Assembly (NCBI GenBank): GCA_003213695.1
Contig: QCMO01000001.1
Span: 1-64,000, forward strand
Source: Pelagibacteraceae bacterium AG-422-C23
GTDB taxonomy: Bacteria; Pseudomonadota; Alphaproteobacteria; Pelagibacterales; Pelagibacteraceae
Length of the DNA: 64,000 nucleotides
Direction: 5' to 3'
Shown here: piece after piece, positions 9,441 through 18,602 of the stretch
Layout of the letters: every line of letters begins with the position of its first letter
Numbering within the stretch: the first letter of the stretch is position 1
Position numbers and translations under genes: made by a program
Notes under the pieces: model-generated
The model's input: the letters and a program-made list of their open reading frames with translations, nothing else
Databases searched by the model: none
Told to the model about the DNA's origin: nothing

Positions 9441-10187
9441 TTAGAAAAATATTTTTAAACTCATTCTGATCGCTACAAAAATTACTAATAAAGAAGTAAT
9501 TATGGCTAGTAACCTTCCACTTAAAATTTTGATATTTAAATAGTTTCCTATTAAACCGCCTATAAACACACTTAAAAATAATGTCCAATATACGATTATT
9601 TCACTCAAAAGTGTTCCTTTGGTTAATTGCCCCAAAATCCCAGAAATAGAGTTAATCAAAATAAACAATGATGCAGACGTAACAATATTTTTCGGTTTAT
9701 CAGATTTAAGTAAAAAAAGAATAGGGCTTAAAAAAATTCCACCACCAATTCCTACAATTCCAGATATTATTCCTAAAATAGATCCAATTATTAAAGATAA
9801 AAAAAAATTTAATTTTTTGATCACATAATTTTGATCTCCAAAAGATTTATTTTTAAATAAAAGCAATATTCCTGCAGCTGATAAAACTAAAAATAATATT
9901 ATTTCAAATACTTCCTTTTCTAATCTTAATGTTCCACCTAAAAATGCCAAGGGAATCGATCCAATCAAAAAGGGTATTAATAATTTAATATTATGATTCC
10001 CAGCTTTTATATAATTTACTGAATTACCAAAAACTACGATAATATTACAGATCAAAGCAATTAGTGGAAAAATATAATAAGGAATATCCCAAATTAATAA
10101 TAAAGCTAAGTATGTAGATCCTCCACCGAATCCAACACTTGAATATAAAATAGCTGTTATTAAAAATAATACTGATAATATAAACAT
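9441..10187 (-). CDS. TauE/SafE family permease
   Basis: SSVGFGGGSTYLALLL, GIVGIGGGIFLSPIL repeats, multi-TM. Confidence 0.88.
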   Translation of the reverse strand: MFILSVLFLITAILYSSVGFGGGSTYLALLLIWDIPYYIFPLIALICNIIVVFGNSVNYIKAGNHNIKLLIPFLIGSIPLAFLGGTLRLEKEVFEIILFLVLSAAGILLLFKNKSFGDQNYVIKKLNFFLSLIIGSILGIISGIVGIGGGIFLSPILFLLKSDKPKNIVTSASLFILINSISGILGQLTKGTLLSEIIVYWTLFLSVFIGGLIGNYLNIKILSGRLLAIITSLLVIFVAIRMSLKIFF

Positions 10188-10200
10188 TTATAATTATTTT

Positions 10201-10701
10201 ATGAAAGTAAATATAGCACTGTTGACTGTAACAGATACCAGAACATTTGATAATGATAAATCTGGAGGAATTCTTGTTGATAAAATTAAGAAAGCCAATC
10301 ACACATTAATTGAAAGAAAATTATGCAAGGACAATAAAGATGAAATAATCACAATCCTTAAAGGGTGGTTAAAAAATGATAAAATCGATGTTATTATTAC
10401 AACTGGAGGCACTGGTCTGACTGGAAGAGATATTACCCCAGAAGCATTAGATGAAATAGCTGATAAGCATATACCTGGTTTTGGAGAAGTATTTAGAACT
10501 TTAAGTTTAAAAACAGTTGGCACTTCAGCTATTCAATCTCGAGCCAGTGCGGTATTATCTAATGGCAAATACATATTTGCATTACCAGGTTCTTCAGGAG
10601 GAGTGACTGATGCATGGGAAGGTATTTTAAAATATCAACTAGATGTTAATCATAAACCATGTAACTTTGTTGAACTTTTTCCAAGATTAAAAGAAAAATA
10701 G
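10201..10701 (+). CDS. moaB: Molybdenum cofactor biosynthesis protein MoaB
   Basis: TVTDTRTFDNDKSG, ITTGGTGLTGRDITPEAL, FALPGSSGGVTDAW. Confidence 0.92.
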   Translation: MKVNIALLTVTDTRTFDNDKSGGILVDKIKKANHTLIERKLCKDNKDEIITILKGWLKNDKIDVIITTGGTGLTGRDITPEALDEIADKHIPGFGEVFRTLSLKTVGTSAIQSRASAVLSNGKYIFALPGSSGGVTDAWEGILKYQLDVNHKPCNFVELFPRLKEK

Positions 10702-10702
10702 A

Positions 10703-11416
10703 ATGATAGAAAAGTTTGTAAAAAAAAAGTTAATTAGATTGGCAAATAGCTCCAATGTTTTGAAATTATGGTATATGTATCATTATATTTTTCATGATAA
10801 AAAATTAGGTAATTTAGGTTTAGATTTTACAAATAAAAAATCTAGGCTAGAAATAATTCAAAATATAATAGACAAAAAAAATTACAAAACATATTTAGAA
10901 ATAGGATGTTTTGACGATGAACTTTTCAATCACATTAACTGTGAAAGGAAAGTAGGTGTGGATCCAGTTTCAGGAGGGACGATTAGGGAAACAAGTGATC
11001 AATTTTTTAAAAAAAATGGGGAAAATTTTGATTGTATATTTATTGATGGATTACATGAATATGGCCAAGTTAAAAAAGATATATTTAATTCATTAAATTT
11101 TTTAAATAATAATGGCATAATATTGTTACATGATTGTATGCCAGACAGTTATTATGCCCAAGCCACTCCTCGATGTCAGTGGGAATGGAATGGAGATGTT
11201 TGGAAAGCTATTGTTGAATGTAGAAATAATAAAGATTTAGATGTTTATACTTGTTATGCTGATTATGGAATAGGAGTAATATTTAAAAGACCAAATCGTA
11301 ATTTATTAGATTACCCAAAAAAAAATTATTCAAAATTAAAATTTAATGAATATTTTTATAACCACAAAAAATTAATGAATATTATAGAATACGAAGAATT
11401 AATGAAAATAATATAA
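10703..11416 (+). CDS. Class I SAM-dependent methyltransferase (Methyltransf_24-like)
   Basis: YLEIGCFDDELF, DCIFIDGLHEYGQVKKDI, ILLHDCMP. Confidence 0.75.
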   Translation: MIEKFVKKKLIRLANSSNVLKLWYMYHYIFHDKKLGNLGLDFTNKKSRLEIIQNIIDKKNYKTYLEIGCFDDELFNHINCERKVGVDPVSGGTIRETSDQFFKKNGENFDCIFIDGLHEYGQVKKDIFNSLNFLNNNGIILLHDCMPDSYYAQATPRCQWEWNGDVWKAIVECRNNKDLDVYTCYADYGIGVIFKRPNRNLLDYPKKNYSKLKFNEYFYNHKKLMNIIEYEELMKII

Positions 11417-11424
11417 ATTAAATA

Positions 11425-11670
11425 TTATTTTTGATATTTTTCTTTCCATTCTGAGTAAGGCATTCCATAAATATGCTTTCTTGCATCTGGATCAGAAATA
11501 ACTACTCCTCTTTTTTCTGCTTCTTCTCTATACCATCTTGATAAACAGTTTCTGCAAAAATTAGCTAAATTCATGAGGTCAATATTTTGAACATCTTTTC
11601 TTTCATCAAGATGTTTTAATAATCTCTCAAAAGTAGCTGATTGGATTTCTTTTTTTTCATTTTCATTCAT
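11425..11670 (-). CDS. DUF1244 family protein
   Basis: NLANFCRNCLSRWYREEAEKRGVVISDPDARKHIYGMPYSEWKEKYQ; start near MNENEKKEI. Confidence 0.8.
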   Translation of the reverse strand: MNENEKKEIQSATFERLLKHLDERKDVQNIDLMNLANFCRNCLSRWYREEAEKRGVVISDPDARKHIYGMPYSEWKEKYQK

Positions 11671-11787
11671 AAAAAAAATATTAATGACTTTTTTAATGAG
11701 CACAAGATATAGTATTTATACAATTCTAAGTAGAAAATTTTAAATATTATAAATAGACATGTTTAATTAATGTTTGTTTAATAAGGT

Positions 11788-13533
11788 ATGGCTACTAAAA
11801 GAAAAAGAAAAGCAAAGCCAAAGGCCAAGAAAAAAATATCAAGATTGGCAAAATCATCTAGAAAAAAAATAAAAACGAAAAAAAAAGTTGTGACCAAAAG
11901 GTCTGCGACTAAGAAGCGTTCTAAAAAATCTAGAAAAAATAATAAGCTAAAAACAACAAAAAAAACAAGAGGGGTAAAAAAAATGAGTACAGAAACAATA
12001 AAAAGTGCTTCGTCTCCTTTGTTGGACACGTCTCACTTAAAAGTCCCGTTTCCGTATAAAGCTAAATATGGAAATTATATAAACGGGAAGTTTGTAGAAC
12101 CTAAGTCTGGTAAGTACTTTGACAATGTTACACCGATTAACAACGAGGTAATTTGCAAAGTAGCAAGATCAGATGCGAAAGATGTAGATGCAGCTTTAGA
12201 CGCTGCTCATGCAGCCTTTCCAACTTGGGGAAAAACTTCAATAACTGAAAGATCTAATATTCTTTTAAAAATAGCTGATGTTATAGAAAAAAATCTTAAC
12301 ACATTAGCTACTGCAGAATGTTTAGATAATGGAAAGCCAATCAGAGAATGTATGGCTGCAGATTTACCTTTAGTGGTTGATCACTGGAGATATTTTGCAG
12401 GTGTAATTAGAGCTGAGGAAGGTTCTGTTGCAGAGATAAGTAATAGTGAATATTCTTATCACATACCAGAACCACTAGGTGTAGTTGGTCAAATTATACC
12501 TTGGAATTTTCCACTTTTAATGGCAACTTGGAAACTTGCACCAGCATTAGCTGCAGGTAACTGTGTTGTATTAAAACCAGCTGAGCAAACTCCAGCTTCT
12601 ATTATGTTATTAATGGAAATGATTGGTGATTTATTACCTCCAGGAGTTGTTAACGTTGTAAGTGGCTTTGGTTTAGAAGCAGGTAAACCATTAGCTTCAT
12701 CTAAGAGAATCAAAAAGATTGCTTTTACAGGTGAAACAACAACTGGTCGTTTGATTATGCAATATGCATCTCAAAACTTAATCCCAATTACTTTAGAGCT
12801 TGGTGGAAAATCTCCAAATATTTTCTTTGAAGATGTCATGGCAAAGGATGATGACTTTTTTGATAAGTGTTTAGAAGGTTTTGCTATGTTTACGCTTAAC
12901 CAAGGAGAAGTTTGTACTTGTCCAAGTAGAGTACTAGTTCAAGAGTCTATCTATGATAAGTTCATGGAAAGAGCAATTGCTAGAACAAAAGCTGTTAAAC
13001 AAGACAATCCTCTAAAAATGGAAACTATGATTGGTGCTCAAGCATCAGTAGAACAAATGGAAAAAATCAAATCTTATTTAGATTTAGGTAAAAAAGAAGG
13101 TGCCAAAGTTCTATGTGGTGGAAATGTTGCTAAAGTTAATAGTGGTTTAGAAAAAGGAAACTATATAGAACCAACTATTTTCGAAGGTAATAACTCAATG
13201 AGGATCTTCCAGGAAGAAATTTTTGGACCAGTAGTATCAGTGACTAAATTTAAAGACGAAGCAGAAGCATTAGAAATTGCTAATGACACTCTTTATGGTT
13301 TAGGTGCTGGTGTTTGGACTAGAAATGGAAATATCGCATACAGAATGGGTAGAGAAATACAAGCAGGTAGAGTTTGGACAAACTGTTACCATGCTTATCC
13401 AGCGCATGCGGCATTTGGTGGATACAAACAATCTGGTATCGGAAGAGAAACTCACAAAATGATGCTAAATCATTACAGACAAGTGAAGAACTTACACGTG
13501 TCTTACAGTGAGAAAAAATTAGGCTTCTTTTAA
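11788..13533 (+). CDS. Aldehyde dehydrogenase with Lys/Arg-rich N-terminal extension (alternative ATG at 11983)
   Basis: [35 protein letters not shown]; 65-aa basic leader precedes [15 protein letters not shown] 8 nt before ATG 11983. Confidence 0.9.
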   Translation: MATKRKRKAKPKAKKKISRLAKSSRKKIKTKKKVVTKRSATKKRSKKSRKNNKLKTTKKTRGVKKMSTETIKSASSPLLDTSHLKVPFPYKAKYGNYINGKFVEPKSGKYFDNVTPINNEVICKVARSDAKDVDAALDAAHAAFPTWGKTSITERSNILLKIADVIEKNLNTLATAECLDNGKPIRECMAADLPLVVDHWRYFAGVIRAEEGSVAEISNSEYSYHIPEPLGVVGQIIPWNFPLLMATWKLAPALAAGNCVVLKPAEQTPASIMLLMEMIGDLLPPGVVNVVSGFGLEAGKPLASSKRIKKIAFTGETTTGRLIMQYASQNLIPITLELGGKSPNIFFEDVMAKDDDFFDKCLEGFAMFTLNQGEVCTCPSRVLVQESIYDKFMERAIARTKAVKQDNPLKMETMIGAQASVEQMEKIKSYLDLGKKEGAKVLCGGNVAKVNSGLEKGNYIEPTIFEGNNSMRIFQEEIFGPVVSVTKFKDEAEALEIANDTLYGLGAGVWTRNGNIAYRMGREIQAGRVWTNCYHAYPAHAAFGGYKQSGIGRETHKMMLNHYRQVKNLHVSYSEKKLGFF

Positions 13534-13546
13534 TAGATATATTATA

Positions 13547-13572
13547 ATGGCCCGTATTAAATTACGGGCCAT
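13547..13572 (+). repeat. Perfect 10-bp hairpin between ALDH and DUF779 genes
   Basis: ATGGCCCGTA-TTAAAT-TACGGGCCAT. Confidence 0.8.
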
Positions 13573-13578
13573 ATAAAT

Positions 13579-13926
13579 ATGAAAGTTACAGCAACACCCT
13601 CAGCATTAGATTTAATAGAAGAATTAAAAAAAAATCACGGTAAAGAATTGTTATTCCATCAATCTGGTGGATGTTGTGATGGCAGCGCTCCAATGTGTTA
13701 TCCAGCAAAAGAATATCAAGTTGGCCAAGATGATGTGATGATTGGTAAAATAGGTGGAATACCTTTTTATATCAGTGAAACTCAACATGAAGCTTGGAAA
13801 AATACAGATTTAATTATTGATTGTGTTGAGGGGATGGGTGGAATGTTTTCATTAGATAATGGCACCGGTAGAAGATTTTTAACAAGATCAGAAATCTGTA
13901 TACCTGAAGATACTACGATAAATTAA
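13579..13926 (+). CDS. DUF779 family protein
   Basis: LLFHQSGGCCDGSAPMCYP, WKNTDLIIDCVEGMGGMFSLDNGTGRRFLTRS; downstream of ALDH as is typical. Confidence 0.85.
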   Translation: MKVTATPSALDLIEELKKNHGKELLFHQSGGCCDGSAPMCYPAKEYQVGQDDVMIGKIGGIPFYISETQHEAWKNTDLIIDCVEGMGGMFSLDNGTGRRFLTRSEICIPEDTTIN

Positions 13927-13998
13927 ATTTCTTAAAATTTATTCTGAATAAAAGAAGATCTTTTATTGTAAATTTTTTCTGGAGTAATTTCTGAATGT

Positions 13999-14454
13999 TT
14001 ATACTTTTTCATTAGCAATAGGGTTACCTTTAAGCCATTCACTTTCATCATTTTCATAATGTTCTTTTTTCCAAATTGGAGATCTTTTTTTTATTTCCTC
14101 AATTATATATCTTGAGAGAACATATGCTTGATCGCGATGCTTACAAGCTACTGCGATAATTATGCTAATCTCACCTAACTTTAGATGTCCTTTAGCATGT
14201 TCAATAAATACAGCTTTATCTTTTATATCTAGCTTTTGATCTGCTTCATTATAAATTTCTTCAAAGCTTTTGATCACCATTTCATCATGACTGTCGTAAG
14301 TAATTCCAGTGACTGTTTTATTGTCATTGATATTTCTTACAGTACCTAAAAAATAAATTGATGCTCCAAACTTAGAGTTTTTTATAAACTTTTCAGCATT
14401 TGAAGAAAGTATCTTCTCTTTTTTAGTGTCAACTATTTTTGTATGAAGCATCAA
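13999..14454 (-). CDS. moaE: Molybdopterin synthase catalytic subunit MoaE
   Basis: FLGTVRN, YDSHDEMV, IEHAKGHLKLGEISIIIAVACKHRDQAY, PIWKKEHYENDESEWLKG. Confidence 0.93.
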   Translation of the reverse strand: MMLHTKIVDTKKEKILSSNAEKFIKNSKFGASIYFLGTVRNINDNKTVTGITYDSHDEMVIKSFEEIYNEADQKLDIKDKAVFIEHAKGHLKLGEISIIIAVACKHRDQAYVLSRYIIEEIKKRSPIWKKEHYENDESEWLKGNPIANEKV

Positions 14455-14720
14455 CCTCCTCCGATAGGGGGTATAATACCAATCTTTTGATCTTTTGTGA
14501 TTTTATAATTGTCGCTAATTATTTCATTATTTTCTGAACAAAATGCTGAAGATTTTATAATTTTAATGAAGTTTTCATTTCCACCAAAATTTTTGTCTAT
14601 ATATTTAATTACTTCATTTCTTAAATCATTTACTGAAGATTTATCTTCAATCTCAAACTCAAGGTGATCTTTATCACTAAAATCTCTACTAGCACCAAAC
14701 AATTCTAATTTAATTTTCAA
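14451..14720 (-). CDS. moaD: Molybdopterin synthase sulfur carrier MoaD
   Basis: ThiS/MoaD-like, C-terminal IPPIGGG; overlaps moaE. Confidence 0.88.
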   Translation of the reverse strand: MKIKLELFGASRDFSDKDHLEFEIEDKSSVNDLRNEVIKYIDKNFGGNENFIKIIKSSAFCSENNEIISDNYKITKDQKIGIIPPIGGG

Positions 14721-16084
14721 TTTATTTGTTTACCGTTTTTAAATGGATCTAATATTAGTTTTTTGTGATTATATTTATATTTGGTGTTATTATAATGGAG
14801 TGAATTTAGAACCAGTATTCTTGAATTTTCTACATCAATTAAAATAGCATTCCCACCATAGCCACCCATACCAAATATAATTTTGTCTTTTAATCCTGGA
14901 AAATCCATATGAAATTGACCTCCATATGATTTTGTACGATTAAATGCAGGCTCGTTATTTTCTTGATTTAATTTTGGTATTCTTCTTTTATAAATTTCTT
15001 TTAAATATTTTCCAACACAAGTATCATTCTGATAATCATCCATTATAGCTTTTGCTATTCTAAGATAGTCAAATCTAGTTGCCATTATGTTGGGGTGTCC
15101 ATTTCCATTTTTTTCTTGAAAACTAGTATAGCCATAACGAATGCTATTTTTGATCTTTACTTTATCATTAAAAACTTTGCTATAAAATTTGTCATAATCT
15201 TCACCAATTTTAAATTTCATATAGTTCAAAATTAACTGAGTAACAAATCCATTGTAATTGTATATATCCTTAGATTTTTTTGTATTTTTGTTTCTAAAGT
15301 GTAAACGCATAGTTGACTCAATATCTCTATCTTCATATGCACCTAATTTGCTTGTACCATCTTCAAATTCATCGATATATTTTTGATCACCAGTATTCAT
15401 ATTTAAAAAATTAATTAATTTTTGATCATGATAAAGTGAGTCTTTTATTACAGGCCAGTCATTTACTCTTGCATCAACTCCATCAATGTAGCCATCACAT
15501 ATGGCATGACCTACTAAATAAGAAGTTACTGACTTACCCATTGACATTGAATAAAATTTTGTTTCATTATTTAAAAACTCTCCTAATTTTTCTTTGGGAG
15601 AAAGTTCATCAATCAATACTACACCATCCTGATAATATAAATAACTAAGGATAGCTTTAGTTTTCATTTGTTTTTTTATAAATTTATCTTCAATTAAATT
15701 GAATTTAAAATCGTAGGAATTATTTAGAGGTTTAAACTCTTTTAAATGCTGACTTCTATCTCTATATGAGTATTTCCATAAATAATAAATCAGCGAGTCC
15801 CTATTTGGATTTGAATGATAGGCAATATTAGTACCTGATAATTCTTTATTTTTTATCTTGATATCTAGATTATTGGTTCCTTGAAATTTATCGCATTTAT
15901 TATAATACCAAAGATGACTATATTTTGGTTCCTCTTTGCATACTGGTTTTTCTTTCATAGTTAAATATTGATGATATCCATTTTCATAAAGCCAAAAATT
16001 AAACCTTTCAATTTTAAAACTCTCAGCAAATAGATTGTTTGAAGCAAATAAGCTGAAAGTTAAAATTACAAATATTTTTTTCAT
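14717..16084 (-). CDS. Secreted serine hydrolase, beta-lactamase/penicillin-binding family
   Basis: N-terminal signal peptide; SMGKSVTSYLVGHAI (SxxK), YNYNGF (YxN), GMGGYGGN. Confidence 0.78.
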   Translation of the reverse strand: MKKIFVILTFSLFASNNLFAESFKIERFNFWLYENGYHQYLTMKEKPVCKEEPKYSHLWYYNKCDKFQGTNNLDIKIKNKELSGTNIAYHSNPNRDSLIYYLWKYSYRDRSQHLKEFKPLNNSYDFKFNLIEDKFIKKQMKTKAILSYLYYQDGVVLIDELSPKEKLGEFLNNETKFYSMSMGKSVTSYLVGHAICDGYIDGVDARVNDWPVIKDSLYHDQKLINFLNMNTGDQKYIDEFEDGTSKLGAYEDRDIESTMRLHFRNKNTKKSKDIYNYNGFVTQLILNYMKFKIGEDYDKFYSKVFNDKVKIKNSIRYGYTSFQEKNGNGHPNIMATRFDYLRIAKAIMDDYQNDTCVGKYLKEIYKRRIPKLNQENNEPAFNRTKSYGGQFHMDFPGLKDKIIFGMGGYGGNAILIDVENSRILVLNSLHYNNTKYKYNHKKLILDPFKNGKQIN

Positions 16085-16551
16085 TTTTTTAGTTTAGATG
16101 AAAACTTTAGATTTTCATTGTTAAATTTAGATTTATTCTTATTTATAAATTCATCCATTAACTTTATTTTTTCATCTTCAAATTCTATAACTTTTCTTTG
16201 ATTAAGATCTACATACAATGTTAAAATTTCAATAGTAGATGCAATATAATTTTTTTCTTTATTAACGATCTCCATTTTATATTGAAGTCTTTTCTTATCA
16301 TGATCAAAATAAACTAAGTTGACGTCTACTACATCGTTAAGTTTCAATTCTTGATTATAAGTAATATGCGTCTCAACAATCATGGTACTTTTCTTAGTTT
16401 TTTTTGCAGATTCTTCTCCTATCTTAAAGATAGCATTCAATGTGTCAGCACCATATTTTTCAAAAATTAAAAGATAATATGTAACATTCATATGATCATT
16501 GTAATCAATCCAATCTTTGATAACTTTTTGAGAACTTATATATACTGACAT
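16081..16551 (-). CDS. 4HBT-type acyl-CoA thioesterase
   Basis: WIDYNDHMNVTYYLLIFEKYGADTL hotdog motif. Confidence 0.78.
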   Translation of the reverse strand: MSVYISSQKVIKDWIDYNDHMNVTYYLLIFEKYGADTLNAIFKIGEESAKKTKKSTMIVETHITYNQELKLNDVVDVNLVYFDHDKKRLQYKMEIVNKEKNYIASTIEILTLYVDLNQRKVIEFEDEKIKLMDEFINKNKSKFNNENLKFSSKLKK

Positions 16552-16556
16552 TTAAT

Positions 16557-17102
16557 TTAAAAAATATTTTTTAAAAACTTTGGTATACCATCTGGATTGG
16601 TCCATAACCCACTTTTTCCACCCTCTTTTATTAACAATTTTACATTATCTATTTTTAAATGTGGATTAACTATTTTACTTAAATCATAAATAGTTATTAA
16701 AGCAGCATTTACTCCCATCAGCGCTTCCATCTCTACACCAGTTTTAGCAACCGCAGAAACAACACAAAAAACCTCTAATGAATTATCAACTTCATTCATT
16801 ACAATTTTAGTTGCTGTATGATCAATTGGTAATGGATGACATAATGGTATCAACTCACTTGTTTTTTTTACACCCAAAACCGCTGATACCTCTGCTAATG
16901 TAATAGGATCACCTTTGGGCATTTCTTTGTTTTTAATTAAATTAAAAACTTCTTTTCCAACGTAAATTTTTCCAGAAGCCAAAGCTCTACGAAATGTTTC
17001 TTTTTTCAATGAAACATCAACCATATTAAATGAATTTTTTTTAAAAATTTCTTTTGCCCAATCTTTAAGTTCTTCTTGATTTACTACTTTTAATTTTGTC
17101 AT
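16557..17102 (-). CDS. moaC: Cyclic pyranopterin monophosphate synthase MoaC
   Basis: KKTSELIPLCHPLPIDH, KTGVEMEALMGVNAALITIYDL; 1-nt overlap with moaA. Confidence 0.93.
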   Translation of the reverse strand: MTKLKVVNQEELKDWAKEIFKKNSFNMVDVSLKKETFRRALASGKIYVGKEVFNLIKNKEMPKGDPITLAEVSAVLGVKKTSELIPLCHPLPIDHTATKIVMNEVDNSLEVFCVVSAVAKTGVEMEALMGVNAALITIYDLSKIVNPHLKIDNVKLLIKEGGKSGLWTNPDGIPKFLKNIF

Positions 17103-18094
17103 TAACCACCTGTTGTTGATAAATTTTTAGTTAAACCGGTTTCTCCAAGCTCTAAATAATGAGATTCTTTTTTAAAATTTAGCTGTTTTAAAATTAAATC
17201 TTTTAATTCTTCCAATTGCTCATCTTTCTGCATTAAATGTCTAATGTTTATACCTGTATTACCAAACAAACATAATCTTAAATCTCCTTTAGCAGTTATT
17301 CTTAATCTATTACAACTTTTACAAAAATCTTTAGAGTAAGGCGCTATAACTCCAAATTTGCCCTCAAATTTTGGATTAAGATAATTTTTTGCAGGTCCCG
17401 CGTCTCTCCCAAAAGTTTGAATTATCCAATTATTTTTATTTAAATAATCTATAAATTTTGTTGCTGGAACATGATATTTTTTAAAATAATCTAAGTTATC
17501 TCCTGTTTGCATTAATTCTATATATCTAAAATCAATTTTATTTTCCTGAATAAAGCTTGACCATTGATTGAAATCATCTTCGCTGTCATTAATCCCCTTC
17601 AGTAGTACAGCATTTATTTTTATATTCTTAAAATTTAGACTTTGCAGAATTTTTATACCTCTAAGTATTTCATCAAGTCTGTCATGGCTAGTTACTTTTT
17701 TAAATATCTCACTATTAAGACTATCTATACTTATGTTTATACCATCTAAACCGCTCTCTTTAATTTTAAGAGCTATTTTATCAAGATGGTAACCATTAGT
17801 AGTTATAACTGTTTTCTTAATGCCAGAATTTTCTTTAATAGTTTTCACAATATCAAAAAAATCTTTTCTAACTGTTGGTTCTCCCCCTGTAAGTCGGATC
17901 TTATTAACTCCAAGCTCTGATAAAGCCTTAGCAAGTCGTCTAACTTCATCTAAGTGGAGAAATTTTCTGTTATCACTTTTATCAATTTGATAACCATTGG
18001 GTAAGCAATAACCACATTTAAAATTACAAACATCAGTTATTGATAATCTAATGTAGGGAAATGTTCTTCCAAAAGAATCTTTTAATGTTTGCAT
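17102..18094 (-). CDS. moaA: GTP 3',8-cyclase MoaA
   Basis: SITDVCNFKCGYCLP radical SAM CxxxCxxC, RLTGGEPTVRKDF, CKSCNRLRITAKGDLRLCLF, C-terminal STTGG. Confidence 0.96.
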   Translation of the reverse strand: MQTLKDSFGRTFPYIRLSITDVCNFKCGYCLPNGYQIDKSDNRKFLHLDEVRRLAKALSELGVNKIRLTGGEPTVRKDFFDIVKTIKENSGIKKTVITTNGYHLDKIALKIKESGLDGINISIDSLNSEIFKKVTSHDRLDEILRGIKILQSLNFKNIKINAVLLKGINDSEDDFNQWSSFIQENKIDFRYIELMQTGDNLDYFKKYHVPATKFIDYLNKNNWIIQTFGRDAGPAKNYLNPKFEGKFGVIAPYSKDFCKSCNRLRITAKGDLRLCLFGNTGINIRHLMQKDEQLEELKDLILKQLNFKKESHYLELGETGLTKNLSTTGG

Positions 18095-18146
18095 TTACAA
18101 AAATGATATCACATTAAATAAAATTTAACATGTATCAAATTGAGAG

Positions 18147-18177
18147 AAAAAAACTTCCAGCCCGCCACTGGAAGTTT
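18147..18177 (-). terminator. Rho-independent terminator of GYD-domain gene
   Basis: Minus strand AAACTTCCAG-TGGCGGG-CTGGAAGTTTTTTT: perfect 10-bp stem plus T-tract. Confidence 0.92.
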
Positions 18178-18184
18178 AATAAGA

Positions 18185-18502
18185 TTATTGTCCTGGTGCT
18201 TTATAACCAATTTTACTAGCTTTCGTAGTAGCTTTTGTAAAATCAATAGCTTCCAGCATAGTTAAATTTCTCACAGCCCCAGATGACTCAACAACTAATT
18301 TTATTGCAGCAAAGTCATCGAAACTTGGCACTTCAGAAACAACTATAAAGTCATAAGAGCCTCTCACTATGTCCATGCTGTGCATAGTTCCACCCATAGC
18401 CTTAGTAAGTTGTTCCACTACGGCTTTTCTGTCACTTGTTGGATCTTTTAAAAATCCCTGAAAAGCTTTTTCAGTATAATTTCCCATTATATATGCTTTC
18501 AT
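18185..18502 (-). CDS. GYD domain protein
   Basis: VVEQLTKAMGGTMHSMDIVRGSYDFIVVSEVPSFDDFAAIKLVVESSGAVRNLTML. Confidence 0.8.
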   Translation of the reverse strand: MKAYIMGNYTEKAFQGFLKDPTSDRKAVVEQLTKAMGGTMHSMDIVRGSYDFIVVSEVPSFDDFAAIKLVVESSGAVRNLTMLEAIDFTKATTKASKIGYKAPGQ

Positions 18503-18602
18503 AATTTTCTCCTTTTTTTATAAGCCTACCACTAATCAGTTCTTTTTTAATGTGTAAAAATTACATAGTAGACACAACTTATAGTAATGTTAGATTGAAA
18601 AA

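Noticed and set aside
11778-12029. 83-aa very hydrophobic antisense ORF ([10 protein letters not shown]...)
   Set aside because: It is the complement of the Lys-rich leader (AAA/AAG read as Phe/Leu), so apparent TM character is an artefact.
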